Positions 57,935-64,000 of a stretch of 64,000 bases of DNA are shown here, piece by piece. Position 1 is the first letter of the stretch. The number at the start of each line of letters is the position of its first letter. The notes below the pieces were generated by a model. The model was not told where the DNA came from and ran no database searches. It saw only the letters and a program-made list of their open reading frames with translations. The position numbers were made by a program, and so were the translations under genes. The DNA lies in the NCBI GenBank assembly GCA_017861365.1, contig JAGFXR010000004.1, positions 1 through 64,000 on the forward strand, in the 5' to 3' direction. Origin of the DNA: Oscillospiraceae bacterium. Its GTDB lineage: Bacteria; Bacillota; Clostridia; Oscillospirales; Oscillospiraceae.

Positions 57935-58963
57935 ATGGAGAAAATCATCACCTTTGCCGTTCCGTGTTATCACTCGGCGGCATATATGGACAAATGTGTC
58001 CAGACCTTGCTGTCCGGCGGAGAGGACATTGAGATTATCCTGGTGGATGACGGCTCCTTCAAGGATGATACCCCCGCCATCTGCGACCGCTATGCCGAAC
58101 AGTACCCTGAGATTGTCCGCGTGATCCACCAGGAAAACGGCGGTCACGGAGAAGGCGTCAACCAGGGCATCCGAAACGCTTCCGGGCTTTATTACAAGGT
58201 TGTGGACTCGGACGACTGGCTGGATACCGCTGCGCTGTCCAAGGTACTGGACAAGCTGCGTGAGTTTGCCCGCTCCAAGCAGTCATTGGACTTGATGATC
58301 TGCAACTACGTCTATGAGCATGTGGCAGATGACACCCGCCGGGTCATGCGTTACCGCAATGTGTTCCCCATGGATGAGGTCTTTACCTGGGACGACATCA
58401 GCCGGTTCCGCCCCTCCCAATACCTGCTGATGCATTCGGTCATTTACCGCACTCAGCTTTTACGGGACTGTGGTCTGGAGCTGCCCAAGCACACGTTCTA
58501 CGTAGACAACATCTTTGTCTACCAGCCCTTGCCTTTCGTCAAACACATTTATTATATGAATCTGGATCTCTACCGCTATTTTATCGGCAGAGCTGACCAG
58601 TCGGTAAACGAGACGGTTATGGTGAGCCGGGTGGATCAGCAGGTTCGCGTCACCAAGCTGATGATTGACGCCCATGACCTCCCCTCCATACGCCGCGCGG
58701 CACCGAAGCTGGGCCGCTATATGACCTCTTACCTCTCGATGATGATGACCATTTCCTCCATCTTCCTGATCATCAAAAACACGCCCTCCAGTCTTGGTAC
58801 CAAGACCGAGCTCTGGGAATATCTGCGTTGTGCCAACCCGCGGCTGCATCACCGTCTAAAATACCGTTCGGTCAGCGCGCTGGGCTGTGTCCCCGGATAT
58901 CAGGGCAGAAGGTTTTCCGTGCGGCTTTACCGGCTGGCTCAAAAAATTTATAAATTCAACTAA
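57935..58963 (+). CDS. Glycosyltransferase family 2
   Basis: A 342-residue GT-A glycosyltransferase. The nucleotide site IITFAVPCYHSAAYMDKC begins the protein, followed by ILVDDGSFKDDTPAIC, ENGGHGEGVNQGIRNASG and the metal-binding DSDDWLD. There is no membrane segment of note, only a hydrophobic stretch near residue 270 (YLSMMMTISSIFLII). ATG 57935 is preferred although the ribosome site is weak; an upstream GTG is three codons away. It is coupled to glf, so galactofuranosyl transfer is a reasonable guess but the sugar is not proven. Confidence 0.9.
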   Translation: MEKIITFAVPCYHSAAYMDKCVQTLLSGGEDIEIILVDDGSFKDDTPAICDRYAEQYPEIVRVIHQENGGHGEGVNQGIRNASGLYYKVVDSDDWLDTAALSKVLDKLREFARSKQSLDLMICNYVYEHVADDTRRVMRYRNVFPMDEVFTWDDISRFRPSQYLLMHSVIYRTQLLRDCGLELPKHTFYVDNIFVYQPLPFVKHIYYMNLDLYRYFIGRADQSVNETVMVSRVDQQVRVTKLMIDAHDLPSIRRAAPKLGRYMTSYLSMMMTISSIFLIIKNTPSSLGTKTELWEYLRCANPRLHHRLKYRSVSALGCVPGYQGRRFSVRLYRLAQKIYKFN

Positions 58964-58998
58964 ACGATCCCCACCGGTCAAACCGGTGGGGATCGTTT
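58962..58998. terminator. Bidirectional terminator
   Basis: Stem AAACGATCCCCACCGGT with a three-base loop and its exact complement (17 pairs). It lies between the convergent glycosyltransferase and niaR genes. T-runs are short, but the stem is very strong. Confidence 0.8.
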
Positions 58999-59001
58999 AT
59001 G

Positions 59002-59517
59002 TCATCCGTTTTCAAATAAAAAGCCGCCGCTACGCAGAGCCTCAACCACACGGTTCATATCCGCCTGGGTTGGGCAGGCTATGGTATGCAGGTGCACGCC
59101 GTCGGTCAATGAAGAGAGGGGGCGTGCCCGCTCGGACGTGATTTTTTCCAAAAACGCCTCCACATCGCACCGGGCGCGGACATGGAGCGGCGCGGTAATC
59201 TGTCCGTACACCGGATGCTCCACAATCACATCCACCGCCTCGCCCCCGTTGTCCACGATGGCATAAAGCTCTCCGCTCATATCCTCCGCCGAGTGGACGC
59301 AGGCCACTGTGCGCCGGACACCCTGCGGCTGCCGCGTCAGAATATACCCACGGGGCGTGGCGGACACATTTGCGCCCCCTGCCCGCAGCAGCGCCACATC
59401 CCCCACAATGATCTGCCGGCTCACTCCGCACAGTTCGGCCAGCGCCGTGGCGGAAACCGGCGTTTGGGAAGTTTCCAGTTGTTCTAAAATTCTTTTTCGC
59501 CGCTCAAACGCCTGCAT
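59002..59517 (-). CDS. niaR: Nicotinate-responsive repressor NiaR
   Basis: A 171-residue repressor: an N-terminal winged helix (RRKRILEQLETSQTPVSATA, then GVSRQIIVGDVALLRAGG) followed by a 3H domain, whose three conserved histidines appear in IVEHPVYGQI, PLHVRARCDVEAF and DGVHLHTIACP. NiaR senses nicotinic acid and represses NAD synthesis or niacin uptake genes in Firmicutes. AGGAGG before ATG 59517 sets the start, and the longer frame is leader. No nad genes are in the window, so its targets lie elsewhere. A promoter TTGCAT-17-TATAAT lies upstream. Confidence 0.93.
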   Translation of the reverse strand: MQAFERRKRILEQLETSQTPVSATALAELCGVSRQIIVGDVALLRAGGANVSATPRGYILTRQPQGVRRTVACVHSAEDMSGELYAIVDNGGEAVDVIVEHPVYGQITAPLHVRARCDVEAFLEKITSERARPLSSLTDGVHLHTIACPTQADMNRVVEALRSGGFLFENG

Positions 59518-59602
59518 TGCCGTCCTCCTGTATCTGTCCGCCGGCGCGGAAATACGCCGGGAGTCTGGTGTCGGCGCATCAGCGCGCACGATTGTATTTT
59601 TG

Positions 59603-59631
59603 ATTATAGCATACCCGCAATCGGAATGCAA
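59603..59631 (-). promoter_or_regulatory. Sigma-A promoter of niaR
   Basis: TTGCAT and TATAAT separated by 17 bases on the minus strand. It is back-to-back with the dipeptidase promoter. Confidence 0.75.
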
Positions 59632-59643
59632 AACATAACCCGC

Positions 59644-59672
59644 TTGCTTTTTGATGCATGGCAAGATAAAAT
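59644..59672 (+). promoter_or_regulatory. Sigma-A promoter of the dipeptidase gene
   Basis: TTGCTT and TAAAAT separated by 17 bases, about 105 bases before the start codon. Confidence 0.55.
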
Positions 59673-59781
59673 ATAGGAAATATCACAAATTTATGTTGGT
59701 ATGCTCCGCACGGAATATCCATATGTACTGATTACAGCCTGAGCACTTCCTCATAAGGAAGCTCAGCAGGAGGAATGAATG

Positions 59782-61188
59782 ATGCAAGAGATCATTAACG
59801 CATACTTTGACTCGCCGGAAAAGGAGGCGGAGCTTATCGCGGCCATCTCCCGTCTGGTTCGCATTCCCAGCGTCAAGGGCAGGACGATGCCGGGCATCCC
59901 GTTTGGGAACGGCCCGCTGAGATGCCTGGAGGAAGCACTGACCCTGGCCTCGGAGATGGGCTTTTCCACCCAGAATTATGATCATTATGTCGGCCTGGTA
60001 GATTTCAATGACAAGGAGACCAAGCTCCATATTCTAGGACATCTGGACGTGGTAGGCGAGGGCAACGGCTGGACCGTCACCGAACCCTTTACCCCGCTTC
60101 TAAAAGACGGAATGCTCTACGGCCGTGGAACGGATGACGACAAGGGACCCACCGTGGCCGCTTTGTTCGCCATGAAGGCGGTGAAAGACCTGGGAGTGCC
60201 ACTGAAGCATAATGTCCGGCTGATTTTCGGCACGGACGAGGAGAGCGGCTCCGACGACATCGCGTATTATTATCAGCGGGAGCCTTACGCCCCCTGTACC
60301 TTCACACCCGACGCCGATTTCCCTGTGATCAATATTGAAAAAGGCAGCTATAAGCCCACCATCACCGGCACATGGGAGCAGAGCGAAACCCTCCCCCGCG
60401 TTACCGCCCTCAGCGGCGGATACCGCATTAACGTGGTTCCGCCGGAAGCGGAAGCCTCCGTGGAGGGGATATCCGCCGAACGAGTCTCAAAAGTTCTGAG
60501 CCTTGTGGGGAAGGAAACCGGGGTAACCTTTGTTGTCGCCGCCACGGACACAGGAATCCAGATTCATGCCTGCGGCGTGGGCGGCCATGCCGCGGAGCCG
60601 GAAAAGGCAAATAACGCCCTCACCGCCATGCTGACTCTGCTGTCCAGGCTCCCCCTGGCGGACTGCGGCAGCACAAGGGCTGTCGCGTCTCTCACAAAGC
60701 TCTTCCCCCACGGCGATTATCACGGTGCCGCACTGGGCGTGGCCCAGTCAGATGAGCAGTCCGGCGCCCTCACCCTCTCCCTGAATCTGCTTGAGCTGAA
60801 CGAGACGGGCTTCGAGTGCTATTTCGACGCCAGAACGCCCCTTTGCGCCAACGACTCCAATTGCCGGCAGGTCGCGGAGGCCGCCTTCGCGGCTCATGAC
60901 TTCTCCTTCTCCGGGGAAATGGGCGCGCCCCACTGTACGCCCACGGACTCCGACTTTGTGCAGACGCTGCTGCGCTGCTACAAGCAATACACCTCCGACA
61001 CACAGGCGGTTCCCCTTGCCACCGGCGGAGGCACTTATGTGCATGATATCCCCGGCGGCGTCGCCTTCGGATGCAGTATGCCCGGCTTCGTCTCCAACCT
61101 CCACGGTCCCGACGAACGGGTACGGATTGCTGATTTGATCACCTCCTGCAAAATTTTCACCCAGACGATCATTGAGCTGTGCGGTTAG
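59782..61188 (+). CDS. M20 family dipeptidase, PepV/Sapep-like
   Basis: A 468-residue cytosolic metallopeptidase. Metal-site motifs are HILGHLDVVGEG (first histidine-aspartate), GRGTDDDKGPTVAALFA (bridging aspartate), FGTDEESGSDDIAYY (glutamate pair), PDADFPV and TGGGTYVHDIPGG (last histidine). The insert domain is the long Sapep/PepV type (about 185-355). Enzymes of this kind cleave dipeptides with broad specificity. AGGAGG eight bases before ATG 59782 is near ideal; ATG 59779, one codon earlier, is possible. Confidence 0.92.
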   Translation: MQEIINAYFDSPEKEAELIAAISRLVRIPSVKGRTMPGIPFGNGPLRCLEEALTLASEMGFSTQNYDHYVGLVDFNDKETKLHILGHLDVVGEGNGWTVTEPFTPLLKDGMLYGRGTDDDKGPTVAALFAMKAVKDLGVPLKHNVRLIFGTDEESGSDDIAYYYQREPYAPCTFTPDADFPVINIEKGSYKPTITGTWEQSETLPRVTALSGGYRINVVPPEAEASVEGISAERVSKVLSLVGKETGVTFVVAATDTGIQIHACGVGGHAAEPEKANNALTAMLTLLSRLPLADCGSTRAVASLTKLFPHGDYHGAALGVAQSDEQSGALTLSLNLLELNETGFECYFDARTPLCANDSNCRQVAEAAFAAHDFSFSGEMGAPHCTPTDSDFVQTLLRCYKQYTSDTQAVPLATGGGTYVHDIPGGVAFGCSMPGFVSNLHGPDERVRIADLITSCKIFTQTIIELCG

Positions 61189-61223
61189 CCTTCTCCGCCC
61201 CGTCTTGAGCCCGCACTGCCTTA

Positions 61224-61265
61224 TTTACAAAAAATTCACCCATGACCGCTTTTTAAGGTTATAAT
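61224..61265 (+). promoter_or_regulatory. Promoter and possible PhoB-type direct repeat of the two-component operon
   Basis: TATAAT at 61260-61265 is a clear -10. At 61224-61229 and 61235-61240 stand TTTACA and TTCACC, 11 bases apart, the spacing used by OmpR/PhoB-type regulators, where a -35 would otherwise be. Autoregulation is possible. Confidence 0.4.
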
Positions 61266-61302
61266 TAAACCACAGAAACATATTAAAAAAGGAGGCTATT
61301 CC

Positions 61303-61989
61303 ATGCCCCGTAAAGTTTTGATCGTTGAAGACGACACCAATATCGCCGAACTGCTTCACCTCTACCTGGAAAAGGAAGGTTTTGAAACCTGCGTCGCCAA
61401 CACCGGCGGCAAGGGTCTGGAGCTGTATCGCTCCTTTCAGCCCGACCTGGTGCTGCTTGACGTGATGCTTCCGGTGATGGACGGGTGGACGGTCTGCAAA
61501 AAGATTCGGGAAGCGGATAAGACTCCGATTATTATGCTCACCGCCAAGGGCGAGACCACCGACAAGGTTTCCGGCCTGGAGATGGGCGCGGACGACTATA
61601 TTGTAAAGCCCTTTGAGATGAAGGAGGTTTTGGCGCGTATCCATGCCGTGCTCCGCCGCTTCGGCGCTGAAGAGTCAGTGGAAAAGAAGCTCTCCTTCGA
61701 CAAGCTCACCATCAATCTGGACTCCTACGAGCTGCTGGTGGACGGCAAGCGGATCGACACGCCCCCCAAGGAGCTGGAGCTGCTGTATCATCTGGCTTCC
61801 TCGCCCAACCGCGTATTCACCCGCAACCAGCTTTTGGATGAAGTCTGGGGCTTTGACTATTTCGGCGACTCCCGCACCGTCGATGTCCATGTGAAGCGCC
61901 TGCGCGAAAAGCTGGAGGGAATTTCCGCGAAATGGTGCCTGAAAACCGTCTGGGGTGTCGGTTATAAATTCGAGGTCGCCGCCGCGTGA
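61303..61989 (+). CDS. Response regulator, OmpR/PhoB family
   Basis: A 228-residue response regulator. The receiver domain has the acidic pair VEDDTNIAELLH, the phospho-acceptor aspartate in LVLLDVMLPVMDGW (near residue 52), the switch threonine in IIMLTAKGE, and the lysine in YIVKPFEM. The C-terminal winged helix has ELLYHLASSPNRVFTRNQLL and DVHVKRLREKLEG. A GGAGG site precedes the ATG. The kinase gene overlaps it by four bases, so the two form a pair. Environmental signal and targets are unknown; the following HtrA protease suggests envelope stress. Confidence 0.95.
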   Translation: MPRKVLIVEDDTNIAELLHLYLEKEGFETCVANTGGKGLELYRSFQPDLVLLDVMLPVMDGWTVCKKIREADKTPIIMLTAKGETTDKVSGLEMGADDYIVKPFEMKEVLARIHAVLRRFGAEESVEKKLSFDKLTINLDSYELLVDGKRIDTPPKELELLYHLASSPNRVFTRNQLLDEVWGFDYFGDSRTVDVHVKRLREKLEGISAKWCLKTVWGVGYKFEVAAA

Positions 61990-63470
61990 AAAGCCTGTAC
62001 GGACGGCAGTTTGCTCTGGTGGCGGGGCTGATTTTGTTCTCCTTCCTTTTGCTGGGTTCCTCCTTCGCCTTTGTCAGCTACCAGTACACCCTAAAGGAGA
62101 TGCAGGACACCCTGGAGCGCAACACACAGAGCATTGCGGAGCTGGCGGAGGGTCTGGCCGCCAATCAAGGCTCCGCCAATCCCACTCTTGATCTGGCCTC
62201 TATTATCAACAGCGAATATTTTAACAGCAAGGTGCTGCCCGCCATTTCTCATATTTCCAACGCGGATATTATCATGTGCTACTCCGATGGAGAAATTTCC
62301 TATGATATCAGCAAGGATGGGTTTTCTCATTATTCAGGCAAGGATATTTCGGACGATATACTCTCTCAGACCCTTCAAAACCATTCATTCAAAGGTTTCA
62401 GCAATCTCGGAGGGCTATTCAACCAAAATCTTTACGTGGTAGGCCTTCCCCTCACGCTGGAGTACAGCACCATGAACGCCAACGGCACCATCACGCAGAG
62501 CATTACCTTTGGCTTCGTGTACGCCTCCGCCGACCTGTCCAGCATCACGGAGCTTTGGCGCTCCATCGCGACGATGTTCTTTATTATCGCCGGCATTGTC
62601 ATTACAGTCGCGTTTATCCTCACCTCAGTTACCACCGCCCGGCAGATCAGGCCACTGAAGGAAATGGCGGAAGCCGTCAAGCGTTTCGGCCACGGCGAGT
62701 TTGAGGTGCGCGTCAATCCCGGGCGGCGAATGGATGAAATCGGTGAATTGGCAGAGGCCTTCAACACCATGGCGGATTCTCTCGCAAAGTCGGAGGCCAA
62801 GCGCAGCGAGTTTATCGCCAACGTATCCCACGAACTGAAAACCCCGATGACCACCATCGCGGGCTTTGCCGACGGCATTCTGGACGGCACCATTCCCCCG
62901 TCCCAGCAGAGCACATATCTCCAGACGATCTCCTCGGAGACCCGCCGCCTGTCCCGGCTGGTACGCAACATGCTGGATCTCTCCCGTCTTCAGTCCACAG
63001 AATCGCTGATCGCGCAGGAACGCTTCAATATCTGCGAGGTACTGGCCCGGGTACTGGTCAGCCTGGAGCCGAAAATTAACGCCAGAAGGCTGGATGTGGA
63101 CGCGAACATCCCGGAGGACGCCGTCATGGTCTGGGGCGACCCAGACGCCATCACTCAAGTCTGCTATAATCTTCTGGACAACGCCATTAAATTCTCCGAA
63201 GAGGGTAGCTGTCTGGGCGTTTCCATCACCCTCAAAGGCGGAAAAACCCACACCTCCATCCGCAACCATGGCGTTACCATACCGCCGGATGAGCTTCCGC
63301 TTGTATTCGACCGGTTTCATAAAACAGACCATTCCCGCAGCATTGACCGGGACGGCGTGGGCCTCGGGCTCTATATTGTCAAAACCATTTTAAACAATCA
63401 TAAGGAAACGATCGTGGCCACCAGCGCGGACGGGAACACGGAGTTTACCTTTACTTTAACGCAGGCATAA
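61986..63470 (+). CDS. Sensor histidine kinase with HAMP domain
   Basis: A 494-residue membrane kinase. The first helix (FALVAGLILFSFLLLGSSFAF) and second helix (ATMFFIIAGIVITVAFILTS) enclose an extracytoplasmic sensor of about 150 residues. HAMP (RQIRPLKEMAEAVKRFGHGE), the HisKA phospho-site FIANVSHELKTPMTTIAGF, and the ATPase domain with YNLLDNAIKFSEEG and RDGVGLGLYIVKTIL follow. GTG start overlaps the regulator's stop. The sensor sequence is not one I recognise. It phosphorylates the regulator encoded just upstream. Confidence 0.95.
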   Translation: MKSLYGRQFALVAGLILFSFLLLGSSFAFVSYQYTLKEMQDTLERNTQSIAELAEGLAANQGSANPTLDLASIINSEYFNSKVLPAISHISNADIIMCYSDGEISYDISKDGFSHYSGKDISDDILSQTLQNHSFKGFSNLGGLFNQNLYVVGLPLTLEYSTMNANGTITQSITFGFVYASADLSSITELWRSIATMFFIIAGIVITVAFILTSVTTARQIRPLKEMAEAVKRFGHGEFEVRVNPGRRMDEIGELAEAFNTMADSLAKSEAKRSEFIANVSHELKTPMTTIAGFADGILDGTIPPSQQSTYLQTISSETRRLSRLVRNMLDLSRLQSTESLIAQERFNICEVLARVLVSLEPKINARRLDVDANIPEDAVMVWGDPDAITQVCYNLLDNAIKFSEEGSCLGVSITLKGGKTHTSIRNHGVTIPPDELPLVFDRFHKTDHSRSIDRDGVGLGLYIVKTILNNHKETIVATSADGNTEFTFTLTQA

Positions 63471-63482
63471 CAGGAGGCTTTC

Positions 63483-64000
63483 ATGCTCAACCATTATTTT
63501 GACAGCCGGCATCCGGCAAGCTGGGACGCCGGCCACGGGCTTTCGCCCCGTGGCACCCGGGGAGCAGCCTGGGCGGTTTATCCAAAAAAACGCGCCCCTG
63601 CCGTGGTGATCGGCGTTCTCTCCGCTCTTGTGGTGATCCTTGCCGCCGCACTTCTGTACCTGTTCGTACAGCGCAGTACCGTCTTCATGTTCCCTTTCAG
63701 TTCAGGCACCAACGGCAGCGACGACTTTGACAGCTATTATGGCTACTACGATTCCGACACGGAGGAGACGGCGGAGACAACAATTCCCCGCGGGCCTACG
63801 ACCGACGCGCTGACCCTCACCCTCTCCGAACCTGCCGAAGAGATGACCCTTCAGGAGATTTATCAGAAGGTGATCCCCTCCATCGTCACCATTACAGCGC
63901 TCAACGGCGATACCGGCGGCCAGGGCACGGGAATTATCATCAGCGAGGATGGGTATTTGATCACCAATTACCACGTAATCTCCGGCGAAGCAACCGTGAC
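63483..64000 (+). CDS. HtrA/DegP-type serine protease, 5' part only
   Basis: The first 172 codons of a membrane-anchored trypsin-like protease; the gene continues past the window end. A cytosolic head, one transmembrane helix (AVVIGVLSALVVILAAALLYLF) and a D/S/T-rich linker precede the catalytic domain, which begins TLQEIYQKVIPSIVTITA and shows the catalytic histidine in GYLITNYHVISGE. AGGAGG lies seven bases before ATG 63483. The gene starts 12 bases after the sensor kinase stop, so it is probably in the same operon and regulated by that pair. Confidence 0.9.
   Translation, partial: MLNHYFDSRHPASWDAGHGLSPRGTRGAAWAVYPKKRAPAVVIGVLSALVVILAAALLYLFVQRSTVFMFPFSSGTNGSDDFDSYYGYYDSDTEETAETTIPRGPTTDALTLTLSEPAEEMTLQEIYQKVIPSIVTITALNGDTGGQGTGIIISEDGYLITNYHVISGEATV

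Noticed and set aside
1-64000. CRISPR arrays, insertion sequences, prophage, tRNA or rRNA genes
   Set aside because: No regularly spaced palindromic repeats, transposase or integrase motifs, or cloverleaf-like sequences were seen; the only tandem arrays are the adhesin repeat and the MraZ boxes.

Overview
The window reads as a chromosomal segment of a Gram-positive anaerobe of the class Clostridia. The family Oscillospiraceae is the best guess (Oscillibacter, Intestinimonas or Flavonifractor type). The support is a fairly GC-rich coding composition, Shine-Dalgarno sites of the AGGAGG type, sigma-A promoters with 17-base spacers, a T-box riboswitch, LPXTG sortase substrates, PASTA penicillin-binding protein, DivIB-type division genes, and MurE carrying the DNPR motif of meso-diaminopimelate enzymes. 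No tRNA, rRNA, transposase, phage or CRISPR array was found. The species is an inference; the gene content is read directly.

Layout. 1-7.3 kb, minus strand: coiled-coil protein, coaD, rsmD, uvrC, an HPr-type phosphocarrier, mutS2 and a ZIP metal transporter. 7.4-12.7 kb, plus: a TetR regulator followed by a tight operon of FGGY sugar kinase, class III aminotransferase, tandem class II aldolase and GtrA-type membrane protein; this looks like an uncharacterised catabolic pathway. 12.8-15.97 kb, minus: ABC transporter (ATPase, permease, lipoprotein) behind a T-box whose specifier codon reads UGG, so tryptophan uptake is predicted. 16-20.2 kb, plus: Dabb protein, tandem HD/HD-GYP protein, and a secreted YcdB/S-layer-like protein.

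20.3-30.9 kb, plus: a large PAS-GGDEF-winged-helix regulator, then a sortase pilus locus (signal peptidase, large LPATG adhesin with 18-residue repeats, LPGTG major pilin, class C sortase, LPQTG minor pilin, second sortase). The regulator's GGDEF catalytic motif is destroyed (GGGEL) but its c-di-GMP inhibitory site (RSDD) is kept, and its C-terminus is a SARP-like DNA-binding domain. I propose it is a c-di-GMP-responsive transcription factor for the pilus. The window also encodes a predicted phosphodiesterase (HD-GYP, 16.6 kb) and an apparently active diguanylate cyclase (48.6-50.9 kb).

30.9-45.2 kb, minus: corA behind a long structured leader of unrecognised class, then the division and cell wall cluster, read from its promoter as mraZ, rsmH, ftsL-like, PASTA pbp, murE, mraY, ftsW, murG, murA, ftsQ/divIB, ftsZ. 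murF, murD, murC and ftsA are absent. Three 10-base-spaced TGGAG repeats beside the mraZ promoter are the probable MraZ operator. 45.6-53.7 kb: P-loop ATPase (plus), pyrG, the diguanylate cyclase and a calcium-type P-type ATPase (minus). 53.8-64 kb: a candidate small RNA, asnB, pyrophosphatase with a leader hairpin, UDP-galactopyranose mutase, glycosyltransferase, NiaR (minus), M20 dipeptidase, a PhoB/PhoR-type two-component pair and the start of an HtrA protease cut by the window end.
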